DNA of 64,000 nt from G965199725 sp965199725 (lineage in GTDB: Bacteria > Pseudomonadota > Gammaproteobacteria > Nitrosococcales > Methylophagaceae), in the NCBI GenBank assembly GCA_965199725.1, contig OZ241321.1, positions 1,178,001 through 1,242,000 on the forward strand. The letters are read 5' to 3'. Shown here one piece after another: positions 34,875-43,186 of the stretch. Within the stretch, counting starts at the first letter, position 1, and the number at the start of each line of letters is the position of its first letter. Made by a program: the position numbers and the translations under genes. The notes under the pieces are model-generated. The model saw only the letters and a list, made by a program, of their open reading frames with translations, did no database searches and was not told the DNA's origin.

Positions 34875-34898
34875 ATCAGACTGATGGGTTAGGTTATT

Positions 34899-35204
34899 AT
34901 GGCTAAACTATGCATGGTAAATCGTGAAATTAAACGCGAGAATTTGGTTAAAAAATATGCTGTCAAGCGTGCCAAGCTAAAAAAGAAAATGCTTGATATG
35001 TCGCTTTCTCATGACGAACGTCAGGATGTGGCTAGGAAGTTCCATGCGCTGCCGCGCAATTCCAGCCCTGTGCGTATGAGAAATCGTTGTAATAGTACCA
35101 GTCGTCCACGTGGATACTATCGCAAGTTCAGTTTATCCAGAAATAAACTACGTGAACATGCAATGTGTGGCGATATTCCTGGTCTGGTCATGGCTAGCTG
35201 GTGA
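34899..35204 (+). CDS. rpsN: Ribosomal protein S14
   Basis: 101 residues, the long zinc-free form: the C-terminal core RMRNRCNSTSRPRGYYRKF lacks the paired CxxC motifs of the short zinc form. Twenty-four bases after rplE. Confidence 0.97.
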   Translation: MAKLCMVNREIKRENLVKKYAVKRAKLKKKMLDMSLSHDERQDVARKFHALPRNSSPVRMRNRCNSTSRPRGYYRKFSLSRNKLREHAMCGDIPGLVMASW

Positions 35205-35232
35205 TGCAGGTAAGATACAGGAGTTAAAATAG

Positions 35233-35628
35233 ATGAGTATGACAGACCAGATTGCAGATATGTTGACACGTATTCGTAATGCGCAGCAGGCTAGAAAAAT
35301 AGAAGTATCAATGCCGTCTTCCAAATTAAAAGCAACTATTGCAACTGTATTACAGGAAGAAGGTTATATTGTTGCGCAGAGTGTAAATGATGTTGATGGT
35401 AAGTCACTACTTTCAATTACATTGAAATACTTTGACGGTAAGCCAGTTATTGCAAAAATTAATCGTGTTAGCCGGCCTGGATTACGGGTGTACAAGGCGG
35501 CTAATGATTTGCCGCAGGTTATTTCTGGTATGGGAGTGGCAATTATTTCAACATCTCGGGGCGTGATGACTGATCGTAAGGCAAGGATGCTAGGTCAGGG
35601 CGGAGAGGTCCTGTGTGAGGTCAGTTAG
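35233..35628 (+). CDS. rpsH: Ribosomal protein S8
   Basis: 131 residues. MSMTDQIADMLTRIRNAQQ start and the C-terminal ISTSRGVMTDRKARMLGQGG are canonical. In E. coli S8 represses the spc operon at the rplE start; the matching RNA site was not checked here. Confidence 0.98.
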   Translation: MSMTDQIADMLTRIRNAQQARKIEVSMPSSKLKATIATVLQEEGYIVAQSVNDVDGKSLLSITLKYFDGKPVIAKINRVSRPGLRVYKAANDLPQVISGMGVAIISTSRGVMTDRKARMLGQGGEVLCEVS

Positions 35629-35661
35629 CTTAGTAAATGTTAAGTATTTGGAGAATTTAGA

Positions 35662-36195
35662 ATGTCACGTATTGTCAATGCGCCAGTGAAAATACCAACA
35701 GGTGTGGAAGTTTCACTGAATGCTGATAAGGTGTTAATAAAGGGTAAAAAAGGAACACTGGCACGCAGCATCCATCCTGCTGTAAAAGTAACCCAGCAAG
35801 GTAAAACCTTACAGGCAGCAGTTATTAAGGGCACTAGGGAATCAGTTGCATTGGCAGGTACAACACGTGCTTTGTTAAATAATATGGTCATTGGTGTCTC
35901 ACAAGGTTTTGATAAAAAGCTTACTTTGATAGGTGTGGGATACAGAGCGAAGGCACAAGACAACAAGATTGATCTTACCCTCGGTTTTTCTCATCCAGTT
36001 CAGTATATTGCTCCTAAAGGTATTCGTATTGAAACGCCAAGTCAAACAGACATCGTAGTATCTGGCGCTGACAAGCAAGTGGTTGGTCAGGTTGCTGCTG
36101 ATATTCGTGCATACCGTCCACCTGAGCCTTATAAAGGAAAAGGCATACGTTATGCAGATGAATATATTCCACGTAAAGATGCCAAGAAAAAATAA
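35662..36195 (+). CDS. rplF: Ribosomal protein L6
   Basis: 177 residues, two duplicated domains. MSRIVNAPVKIPTGV start; GVGYRAKAQDNKIDLTLGFSHP and the C-terminal RPPEPYKGKGIRYADE near the sarcin-ricin contact are conserved. Thirty-three bases after rpsH. Confidence 0.98.
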   Translation: MSRIVNAPVKIPTGVEVSLNADKVLIKGKKGTLARSIHPAVKVTQQGKTLQAAVIKGTRESVALAGTTRALLNNMVIGVSQGFDKKLTLIGVGYRAKAQDNKIDLTLGFSHPVQYIAPKGIRIETPSQTDIVVSGADKQVVGQVAADIRAYRPPEPYKGKGIRYADEYIPRKDAKKK

Positions 36196-36206
36196 CGGGT
36201 GAACGT

Positions 36207-36560
36207 ATGAGTAAGCAAGAGTCAAGGCTACGTAGGGCAGCACGATCAAGGGCTAAAATCAGAGCGATTGAAGCATATAGACTCACAGTGCATAGAACGT
36301 CGCAACATATTTATGCGCAAGTTATTACTCATGATAGTGCTAAAGTGATTGCTTCAGCATCAACACTGGATGCCGAAGTGAAAAAGGGCTTGCAAAGTAC
36401 CAGTAATAAAATTGCCGCCGCTGCCGTTGGTAAAGCTGTGGCAGTTCGGACGATAGATGCTGGTATTACTGATGTTGCTTTTGACCGTTCTGGTTTTAAG
36501 TATCATGGCAGGGTGAAAGCGTTAGCTGAAGCCGCACGTGAGAACGGCTTGCAGTTTTAA
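36207..36560 (+). CDS. rplR: Ribosomal protein L18
   Basis: 117 residues, 5S rRNA binder. RLRRAARSRAKIRA start, RLTVHRTSQHIYAQVI, and the C-terminal FDRSGFKYHGRVKALAEAAR are conserved. Eleven bases after rplF. Confidence 0.97.
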   Translation: MSKQESRLRRAARSRAKIRAIEAYRLTVHRTSQHIYAQVITHDSAKVIASASTLDAEVKKGLQSTSNKIAAAAVGKAVAVRTIDAGITDVAFDRSGFKYHGRVKALAEAARENGLQF

Positions 36561-36575
36561 TTTCAAGGTATTTAC

Positions 36576-37097
36576 ATGGCACACACAGAACAACGACAAC
36601 AACAAAACCCAGTGACTGATGGTATGATTGAAAAATTAGTCACTATCCGTCGTGTTGTAAAAGTGGTGAAGGGTGGTCGCGTATTCGGATTTTCAGCATT
36701 GACTGTTGTCGGTAATGGTGATGGTCGCGTTGGTTTTGGTCAGGGCAAGGCGCGCGAAGTACCTGTGGCAATCCAGAAAGCGATGGATCAGGCGCGTAAA
36801 AACATGCATTCGGTTACACTTGATAGTCATACATTACAGCATCCAGTGACTGTGCAATTTGGTGCTGCTAAAGTCTTTATGAAGCCAGCTTCTGAAGGTA
36901 CAGGTGTTATTGCTGGTGGCGCGATGCGTGCTGTATTTGATGCTGTTGGTGTGTATAATGTACTCGCTAAATCTATTGGCTCAACAAACTCACTGAATGT
37001 TGTTCGTGCGACCATTAAGGGCTTAACTGAAATGAACAGCCCACAAGCAGTTGCTGCAAAACGTGGCAAGACAATTGCAGAGATTATGGAAGAATAG
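36576..37097 (+). CDS. rpsE: Ribosomal protein S5
   Basis: 173 residues with the S5 N-terminal dsRNA-binding-like fold (VVKGGRVFGFSALTVVGNGDG, quoted in part as VVKGGRVFGFSALTV) and the C-terminal TNSLNVVRATIKGL. The spectinomycin-loop region (RRVVKVVKGGR) looks wild-type. Confidence 0.97.
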   Translation: MAHTEQRQQQNPVTDGMIEKLVTIRRVVKVVKGGRVFGFSALTVVGNGDGRVGFGQGKAREVPVAIQKAMDQARKNMHSVTLDSHTLQHPVTVQFGAAKVFMKPASEGTGVIAGGAMRAVFDAVGVYNVLAKSIGSTNSLNVVRATIKGLTEMNSPQAVAAKRGKTIAEIMEE

Positions 37098-37099
37098 AC

Positions 37100-37288
37100 A
37101 TGGCATCTCATTCCAAGTTAAAGGTAACACTGGTAAAAAGCACCATTGGTCGTTTAGCCAAGCACAAAGGGTGTGTGGTTGGTCTTGGCTTGCGTAAGAC
37201 AGGCAGTAGCGCGATTGTAATTGATACTCCTGAAAACAGAGGCATAATTAATCGTGTGGCTTACTTGTTGAAAATTGAGGAGCTGTAG
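37100..37288 (+). CDS. rpmD: Ribosomal protein L30
   Basis: 62 residues. LKVTLVKSTIGRLAKHK and VVGLGLRKTGSS fit L30. Two bases after rpsE and one before rplO, so strongly coupled. Its presence supports a free-living proteobacterium (some reduced genomes lose it). Confidence 0.97.
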   Translation: MASHSKLKVTLVKSTIGRLAKHKGCVVGLGLRKTGSSAIVIDTPENRGIINRVAYLLKIEEL

Positions 37289-37289
37289 G

Positions 37290-37724
37290 ATGCGTTTGAA
37301 CACGATTTCGTCAGCACTAGGTGCTAACAAGCGTGGAAAGAGAGTAGGACGTGGAATTGGCTCGGGTACAGGCAAGACGTGCGGTCGGGGACATAAGGGT
37401 CAAAAATCACGTTCCGGCGGGTTTAGCAAGCGCGGATTTGAAGGTGGACAACAGCCCTTACAGCGCCGGTTACCAAAAGTCGGTTTTATGTCACGCAAAT
37501 CATCAGCAACTGCAGAAGTTCGCCTAGATACTATTGATAAGTTAGAATGCAATATTATTGATTTGGCTATACTTAAATCTGTTGGTGTAGTGGCAGCAAA
37601 GGCCCAGCAGGCCAAAATAATCGCATCTGGCCTTATTGCTCGTTCAGTTATCATTAAGGACATTGCCGTTACATCAGGTGCTCAGAAAGCGATAGAAAAT
37701 GCTGGCGGCAAAGTAGAGGAATAA
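37290..37724 (+). CDS. rplO: Ribosomal protein L15
   Basis: 144 residues from the ATG at 37290, directly after the rpmD TAG; the in-frame ATG at 37275 lies within rpmD and is less likely. Glycine/lysine-rich N terminus (GRGIGSGTGKTCGRGHKG) and a C-terminal globular domain. Five bases before secY. Confidence 0.96.
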   Translation: MRLNTISSALGANKRGKRVGRGIGSGTGKTCGRGHKGQKSRSGGFSKRGFEGGQQPLQRRLPKVGFMSRKSSATAEVRLDTIDKLECNIIDLAILKSVGVVAAKAQQAKIIASGLIARSVIIKDIAVTSGAQKAIENAGGKVEE

Positions 37725-37729
37725 TTTCG

Positions 37730-39067
37730 TTGCCGGATATCAGTCAGTATTCATTAGCAGCAGGTAGATTTGGCGAACTAAAAAGTCGATTATTATTTGT
37801 ACTCGGTGCGTTGCTTGTTTACAGGATAGGTACCTTTATCCCTGTGCCGGGTATTGATCCTGCCGCCCTTGCTATTGTCTTTGAGCAGCAAAAAGGCACT
37901 ATTCTGGACATGTTTAATGTATTTTCTGGTGGTGCGCTGGAACGTTTATCAGTATTTGCATTAGGCGTTATGCCCTATATTTCCGCATCAATCATTATGC
38001 AGCTACTGACAGTGGTGCATCCAAAATTAACGCAGTTGAAAAAGGAAGGCGCGGCAGGGAAACGCAAGATCACCCAGTACACACGTTATGGTACATTGAT
38101 GTTAGCTTCCTTCCAGGCATTAGGCATTGCCGTTGCATTGGAAGGCCAAAGTGCTTCTGGTGTGAGCGTGGTAATTGATCCTGGTCTGTTATTCAGGATA
38201 ACTGCTGTTATTACCTTAGTTACTGGCACTATGTTTTTGATGTGGTTGGGTGAACAAATAACTGAACGCGGTATTGGTAATGGTATTTCACTAATTATAT
38301 TTGCTGGTATTGTTGCCGGATTGCCAGCGGCTATTGGTGGAACATTAGAGCTTGCTCGGACTGGTCAGTTGCATACATTTTTAGTCATTGCCATTGCTTT
38401 TCTGGCCTTATTAGTGACAGGGTTTGTTGTTTTTGTTGAGCGGGCACAACGCCGTATTCCTGTCCACTACGCTAAACGACAACAAGGGCGCAAAATGATG
38501 GCCGGACAAGTAACCCATCTTCCGTTAAAATTAAATATGGCGGGTGTAATTCCACCTATCTTTGCGTCGAGCATTATATTATTTCCGGCAACTTTGGCTG
38601 GCTGGTTTGGTAGCGGACAAAATATGAGTTGGTTGGGGAATATTTCCACCTTGATGTCTCCAGGTCAACCTATATATGTGTTATCTTATGCAATTGCAAT
38701 TATCTTTTTTTGTTTCTTTTATACAGCATTGGTTTTTAATCCCAAGGAGACCGCTGAAAATTTGCAAAAGTCGGGTGCATTCATTCCAGGAATACGTCCG
38801 GGTGAACAGACCTTAAGGTATATTGATACCATTATGGGTAGATTGACACTGGCTGGTGCAATATACATATCTGCAGTTTGCTTGTTACCAGAGTTTTTGA
38901 TTCTCTATTGGAGTGTGCCTTTTTATTTTGGCGGTACATCTTTGCTAATCATAGTTGTTGTTGTGATGGATTTTGTTTCTCAGATACATTCATATATGAT
39001 GTCGCAACAGTATGAAAGTTTAATGAAAAAAACACATAAGAAAAATAGCGGCATGTTTGGTTTATAA
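37730..39067 (+). CDS. secY: SecY, protein-translocation channel
   Basis: 445 residues, ten membrane segments; pore of the Sec translocon with SecE and SecG. Starts with the rare codon TTG at 37730, supported by GAGGAA nine bases upstream and a family-like N terminus; no in-frame ATG is near. RIGTFIPVPGIDP near residue 33, plug-region DMFNVFSGGALERLSVFALG (in part FSGGALERLSVFALG), and ITERGIGNGISLIIF near 185. Confidence 0.97.
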   Translation: MPDISQYSLAAGRFGELKSRLLFVLGALLVYRIGTFIPVPGIDPAALAIVFEQQKGTILDMFNVFSGGALERLSVFALGVMPYISASIIMQLLTVVHPKLTQLKKEGAAGKRKITQYTRYGTLMLASFQALGIAVALEGQSASGVSVVIDPGLLFRITAVITLVTGTMFLMWLGEQITERGIGNGISLIIFAGIVAGLPAAIGGTLELARTGQLHTFLVIAIAFLALLVTGFVVFVERAQRRIPVHYAKRQQGRKMMAGQVTHLPLKLNMAGVIPPIFASSIILFPATLAGWFGSGQNMSWLGNISTLMSPGQPIYVLSYAIAIIFFCFFYTALVFNPKETAENLQKSGAFIPGIRPGEQTLRYIDTIMGRLTLAGAIYISAVCLLPEFLILYWSVPFYFGGTSLLIIVVVVMDFVSQIHSYMMSQQYESLMKKTHKKNSGMFGL

Positions 39068-39118
39068 GGCATAGATCAGAAAATATAAGCATTGAGTACT
39101 TAAAGTTGGAGGAAGTGG

Positions 39119-39232
39119 ATGAAAGTTCAGGCATCAGTAAAGAAAATTTGCCGCAATTGCAAAATTGTAAAACGTCGTGGCGTTGTCTGGGTAATTTGCA
39201 AAGAATCCAGACACAAGCAACGTCAAGGGTGA
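39119..39232 (+). CDS. rpmJ: Ribosomal protein L36 (zinc form)
   Basis: A 37-residue gene with GGAGGAA four to five bases before the ATG. Reads MKVQASVKKICRNCKIVKRR at the start and ends SRHKQRQG. C-x2-C near the N terminus plus a later Cys and His make the zinc-binding type. It sits between secY and rpsM, the conserved place for rpmJ, with 51 and 85 bases on either side. The 85-base gap before rpsM may hold the alpha-operon regulatory region. Confidence 0.95.
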   Translation: MKVQASVKKICRNCKIVKRRGVVWVICKESRHKQRQG

Positions 39233-39317
39233 TGGCACAGTGTGCAGATTGGTGCTTGTTGAGTTTAAAATGTATATGGTACAATTATATGTTTACATTG
39301 AAATGTTAGGTATGTAG

Positions 39318-39668
39318 ATGGCTCGCATTGCCGGTGTTAATGTTCCCCTTAAGAAGCATGCTGTAATAGCGTTAACCGCTATTTATGGAATTGGACTTGC
39401 TCGTGCACAGCAAATTTGTGCTGCTTCTAGGGTAGCAGAGAATACACGGGTCAGAGACCTGACTGAACAAGAAATCGAAGCAATTCGACAGCAAGTAGCC
39501 AGCATGGCTGTTGAGGGCGATTTAAGGCGTGAAGTATCAATGGACATTAAACGCCTCAAGGATCTTGGTTGCTACCGAGGTGTCCGTCATCGTAGAGGTC
39601 TGCCTGTTCGCGGACAAAGAACTAAGACAAATGCAAGGACTCGTAAGGGTCCTTGCCGCGCGATTTAA
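39318..39668 (+). CDS. rpsM: Ribosomal protein S13
   Basis: 116 residues. MARIAGVNVPLKKHAVIALT start, GIGLARAQQIC helix-turn-helix, and GVRHRRGLPVRGQRTKTNAR at the C terminus. First gene of the alpha section (S13-S11-S4-alpha-L17). Confidence 0.98.
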   Translation: MARIAGVNVPLKKHAVIALTAIYGIGLARAQQICAASRVAENTRVRDLTEQEIEAIRQQVASMAVEGDLRREVSMDIKRLKDLGCYRGVRHRRGLPVRGQRTKTNARTRKGPCRAI

Positions 39669-39699
39669 ATTAAGATTTACTGAAGGAACTATTTTATCT

Positions 39700-40089
39700 A
39701 TGGCAAATTCATTAGCGCGGCAGCGTAAGCGTGTTAAGAAGAATGTAGTTGATGGGGTGGCGCATATCCACGCATCATTCAGCAATACAATTGTTACTAT
39801 TACAGATCGTCGCGGTAATACGCTTTCTTGGGCTACCTCTGGTGGTTGCGGTTTTCGGGGATCACGCAAAAGCACACCTTTTGCTGCCCAAGTTGCCGCA
39901 GAAAAAGCTGGGAAAGCAGCTCAAGATTTTGGTATGAAAAATTTGGATGTTGAGATTAAAGGTCCGGGCCCTGGTCGTGATTCTGCGGTCCGTGCGTTGA
40001 ATAATTTAGGTTTTAAAATCGATAATATCACTGATGTAACGCCAATTCCTCACAACGGTTGCCGCCCGCCAAAGCGTCGCCGAGTTTAA
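39700..40089 (+). CDS. rpsK: Ribosomal protein S11
   Basis: 129 residues from the ATG at 39700 (MANSLARQRKRVKKN). The frame is open far upstream but that part overlaps rpsM and is not S11. GVAHIHASFSNTIVTITD and GPGPGRDSAVRAL are canonical. TGAAGGAAC is the ribosome site. Confidence 0.98.
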   Translation: MANSLARQRKRVKKNVVDGVAHIHASFSNTIVTITDRRGNTLSWATSGGCGFRGSRKSTPFAAQVAAEKAGKAAQDFGMKNLDVEIKGPGPGRDSAVRALNNLGFKIDNITDVTPIPHNGCRPPKRRRV

Positions 40090-40115
40090 TTACGTTTAGG
40101 CATCCGGAGTAGATA

Positions 40116-40736
40116 ATGGGAAAATATTGCGGTCCAACCTGTAAGTTAAGCCGTAGGGAAGGCACTGATTTGATGTTAAAAAGCAGAGGAAATCCAATTG
40201 AAAGTAAATGCAAAATTGATCAAAGGCCAGGGCAACATGGCGCTCGAAGAGGCCGAGAATCAGAATATTCGTTGCAACTAAGGGCCAAACAGCGCATTCG
40301 TCGTATGTATGGCGTCATTGAAAAACAATTTAGAAATTACTACATTGCTGCTGCTAAAAAGAAAGGATCCACAGGTATCAACTTGTTAGATATGTTAGAG
40401 AGACGCCTTGACAACGTTGTTTATCGAATGGGATATGGATCAACACGTGCAGAATCAAGACAGATTGTTGCACATAAAGGGATTCTTGTTAACGACATTG
40501 TTGTTAATATTGCATCATATCAGGTACAGAACGGTGACACTGTAGCAGTTCGCGAAAAATCTAGAAAACAGGAACGCATCGTTAATGCTATGTCAGTTGC
40601 AGAACAGCTAGGTTTGCCCGAGTGGGTGGAAGTTGACATTAAGGGTTTGTCGGGCCTATTTAAGCGCGCTCCAGAAAGAGATGAATTACCATCAGATCTT
40701 GCTGAAAACCTAGTCGTAGAATTTTATTCAAAATAA
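40116..40736 (+). CDS. rpsD: Ribosomal protein S4
   Basis: 206 residues, 16S primary binder with a C-terminal S4 RNA-binding domain (LLDMLERRLDNVVYRMGYG near 90). It has the zinc-free N terminus typical of proteobacteria. In the family it represses the alpha operon translationally. CGGAGTAG precedes the start. Confidence 0.98.
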   Translation: MGKYCGPTCKLSRREGTDLMLKSRGNPIESKCKIDQRPGQHGARRGRESEYSLQLRAKQRIRRMYGVIEKQFRNYYIAAAKKKGSTGINLLDMLERRLDNVVYRMGYGSTRAESRQIVAHKGILVNDIVVNIASYQVQNGDTVAVREKSRKQERIVNAMSVAEQLGLPEWVEVDIKGLSGLFKRAPERDELPSDLAENLVVEFYSK

Positions 40737-40774
40737 TTTTTAATTAAATTACAGGTTTATTTAGAGGGAAGCAT

Positions 40775-41761
40775 ATGACTGCCTATAAGAGCCAATTTTT
40801 AAAGCCGCGTATCGTTGATATTGATAAGATTAGTAATACCAGAACGCGTCTGGTTTTAGAGCCACTAGAGCGTGGATTTGGTCATACACTGGGTAATGCT
40901 TTAAGGCGTATATTATTGTCTTCCATGGAAGGTGCTGCTGTTGTTGAGGTGTATATTGATGGCGTAGTGCATGAGTATTCAGTTGTTGAGGGCGTTCAGG
41001 AAGACGTGCTTGATATTTTGCTGAACATGAAAGGGTTAGCCTTTATTCTGCATGATCAGTCTGAAGCAGTATTAACCCTAAAAAAGGAGGGGGTTAGCAA
41101 AGTTACAGCAGCTGATATTCAATTACCGCATAATGTTGAAATAGTTAATAAGGATCATGTTATTGCCAACCTGACAGGCGGTAGCCTGTCAATGACCTTT
41201 AAGGTAATTAAAGGCCGTGGTTATGTACCAGCCACTGGTGGACGTGCGGGTGGCGAAGATGAAGATATTATGATTGGTCGTTTGCATCTTGATGCATCAT
41301 TCAGTCCAATCAAGACTGCAACCTATAACGTAGAAAGTACCCGAGTTGAAAATCGTACTGATCTGGATAAATTAATTATTGATGTTGATACTGATGGTAC
41401 TCTGGAAGCAGATGATGCCATTAAATATGCATCAACGATATTAAGCGATCAGTTGTCATCATTTGTTGATTTTGCCGTTATCGAAGAAGCCAAAACTGAA
41501 GAGAAAGAAGTAGAAATTGATCCGATATTGTTGCATGCCATTGATGAGCTTGATCTTACGGTAAGATCTGCTAATTGTCTCAAGGCGCAAAATGTTAATT
41601 ATGTTGGCGACTTGATTCAGTGCAATGAAATGGATCTGTTAAAAACACCCAATTTAGGCAAGAAATCACTTGCTGAAATTAAAATTGTATTGGCCGATAA
41701 AGGCCTGTCTTTAGGTATGCGTCTTGAAAATTGGCCACCATCGTTTCTGGAACAGGCGTAA
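40775..41761 (+). CDS. rpoA: RNA polymerase alpha subunit
   Basis: 328 residues. The N-terminal domain dimerises (GFGHTLGNALRRILLSSM near 32), and the C-terminal domain (about 250-320; LDLTVRSANCLKAQNVNYVG) binds UP elements and activators. It follows rpsD after 38 bases. Confidence 0.99.
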   Translation: MTAYKSQFLKPRIVDIDKISNTRTRLVLEPLERGFGHTLGNALRRILLSSMEGAAVVEVYIDGVVHEYSVVEGVQEDVLDILLNMKGLAFILHDQSEAVLTLKKEGVSKVTAADIQLPHNVEIVNKDHVIANLTGGSLSMTFKVIKGRGYVPATGGRAGGEDEDIMIGRLHLDASFSPIKTATYNVESTRVENRTDLDKLIIDVDTDGTLEADDAIKYASTILSDQLSSFVDFAVIEEAKTEEKEVEIDPILLHAIDELDLTVRSANCLKAQNVNYVGDLIQCNEMDLLKTPNLGKKSLAEIKIVLADKGLSLGMRLENWPPSFLEQA

Positions 41762-41793
41762 CGCGATTTAAACAATATAGTTAAGGTAATAAA

Positions 41794-42195
41794 ATGCGCC
41801 ATCGTCACTCAGGTCGTAAATTAAATCGCAATAGTAGTCATAGAAAGGCTATGTTCAAAAATATGGCTATTTCTCTGGTGGAACAAGAAATTATCCGTAC
41901 AACCTTGCCTAAAGCTAAAGAATTACGCGGCTTTATTGAGCGGCTGATTACGCTGGCTAAAATCGATAGCGTGGTCAATCGTCGCCTTGCTTTTGCTCGC
42001 TTGGGTAATAGACATGTTGTTACTAAGCTGTTTACTGATATTGGGTTACGCGCGTTTTCTCGTCCTGGCGGTTATGTACGTATATTGAAGTGCGGTCTGC
42101 GTAAAGGCGATAAAGCACCGATGGCCATTGTTGAGTTAGTTGATCGTCAAAAAGAAAACAAAACTGATATAGCTGAAGCTGAGAGAGACCGCTGA
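41794..42195 (+). CDS. rplQ: Ribosomal protein L17
   Basis: 133 residues. MRHRHSGRKLNRNSSHRKAM start, TTLPKAKELRGFIERLITLAK, and RPGGYVRILKCGLRKGDKAPMA. Last gene of the 31-kb plus-strand block. I see no clear hairpin terminator after it. Confidence 0.97.
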   Translation: MRHRHSGRKLNRNSSHRKAMFKNMAISLVEQEIIRTTLPKAKELRGFIERLITLAKIDSVVNRRLAFARLGNRHVVTKLFTDIGLRAFSRPGGYVRILKCGLRKGDKAPMAIVELVDRQKENKTDIAEAERDR

Positions 42196-42216
42196 TACAT
42201 AAACCACAATTTTGAT

Positions 42217-42450
42217 GATTAATATAATAGCGTAAGTTGTACGTTTTGCGGTAACAGGCTAAATACATACTTTTTGGTCGCTTCCCTGCTTTGTTTTGCT
42301 GGTTTTTGATTACTGTCAGGATGTGCGATATATTCATATTCCAAGGCATTTAATGCATCATGGCTTGCCGATGCGCGTACCGACTAGGCGATTATATATC
42401 ACCACAGAAAAGCATTTATATGATTGCTTGCATAAAGAAGCACTCAGCAA
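42217..42450 (-). pseudogene. Possible broken reading frame of unknown family
   Basis: On the minus strand one frame reads SVVIYNRLVGTRIGKP before a stop near 42368; a second, overlapping frame reads HDALNALEYEYIAHPDS and continues to NVQLTLLY with a stop at 42219. The composition and the join across one frameshift look protein-like. I do not recognise the family. Chance reading frames cannot be excluded. Confidence 0.35.
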
Positions 42451-42548
42451 CATCAGTAATCAGCATTTCTACACATCAATAGTATCAACATTTATTCAGT
42501 CATTCCGCTTGTTGTACAAAAGATTTTCATTTTAAACGTTGTTTAGTG

Positions 42549-42610
42549 TGTCGCAATTCAAGTGGCTTATTTTGCCATATTTGCCTTAATTCGCATTTTG
42601 TCGCCAACCT
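42549..42610. repeat. TGTCGCA-type repeat, copy 2
   Basis: TGTCGCAATTCAAGTGGCTT at 42549, then TTGTCGCCAACCT at 42598-42610, in the same order as copy 1 at 3803-3840 but with about 24 extra bases between the two TGTCGC units. Possibly an end remnant of a transposon with repeated transposase sites; inference only. Confidence 0.45.
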
Positions 42611-42649
42611 AAAAAACAACAATTAACTGTGGGCCCCTCAATGCACTTG

Positions 42650-42920
42650 TTAAACCCTTGTTATTGTTGGATTTATCCCGCTAAATCCCGCTTGTCGCAT
42701 TTTATGGGGCCTCTTACATTTATGCAGTAATAAACTCAGATACCTGTGTCCTGCTACACCATCTTGTTGATAAGCGGCATTGAACGCGACTTGTATACAA
42801 TCTGTTGCTGATAAAAAACCGACTATATTGCCACATTTATCAATACTGGTGCCCCTGAATTTTCAGCTCCAGCATATCCGTGTATGGCACGCAAAATATC
42901 CATATTCAGTGTAAAGACAT
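42650..42920 (-). pseudogene. Broken gene of unknown family on minus strand
   Basis: Minus-strand text reads HVFTLNMDILRAIHGYAG, then APVLINVAI and a TAG at 42825; one frame over it goes on GFLSATDCIQVAFNAAYQQD, GVAGHRYLSLLLHKC and FSGINPTITRV with TAA at 42652. The two halves join at the stop, so a single frameshift explains the break. I do not recognise the family. It is probably a decayed accessory gene, perhaps of the same element as the nearby repeat. Confidence 0.5.
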
Positions 42921-42997
42921 GCTTATTAGCCGACTATAATCTTTACTTTTAATGATGCAAGCATAGCGAAACCATCCTGTTATGTGTTGTATGCTGG

Positions 42998-43186
42998 TCA
43001 GTGTTTATGTTTGGCGCATACTGCCTTTTCTTTTGCAGAACAAGCTCCATTGCAACTATCTGCCAGACCAATCTGATTGAGCCCGCCGCAACTGCCTTTA
43101 ATTGAAGGGCGCCCAAGTAATACCCCTGCCGCCATTGCGATAACAGCGAGGAGAATAACAACGAAACTGGCAATAAAAATAGTCAT
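42998..43186 (-). CDS. nqrM: NqrM, Na+-NQR maturation factor
   Basis: 62 residues: one membrane helix (about 3-24), then four cysteines (33, 45, 49, 57) in GSCGG...DSCNGAC...VC and a His-rich tail KHKH. This is the DUF539/NqrM pattern; NqrM is needed to build the Na+-NQR, probably by delivering iron for the site between NqrD and NqrE. Its ATG overlaps the nqrF stop by one base (TAATG). In many genomes apbE lies between nqrF and nqrM; here it does not. Confidence 0.9.
   Translation of the reverse strand: MTIFIASFVVILLAVIAMAAGVLLGRPSIKGSCGGLNQIGLADSCNGACSAKEKAVCAKHKH

Larger units (their letters stand above)
42196..42997. other. Decayed intergenic strip between rplQ and nqrM
   Basis: About 800 bases without an intact gene. 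It contains two broken minus-strand reading frames (42217-42450 and 42650-42920) and a TGTCGCA-type repeat (42549-42610), listed separately. In 42451-42548, 42611-42649 and 42921-42997 I see no further gene and no clear terminator for rplQ or for the convergent nqr operon. Confidence 0.6.

Noticed and set aside
42296..42535. 79-residue plus-strand ORF after rplQ
   Set aside because: No ribosome site and no family resemblance; the opposite strand reads more like protein. Left unannotated as a gene.
42692..42698. A third TGTCGCA inside the 42.6-kb strip
   Set aside because: It falls within the coding-like text of the minus-strand relic and lacks the TTCAAGTG part, so it is probably chance.
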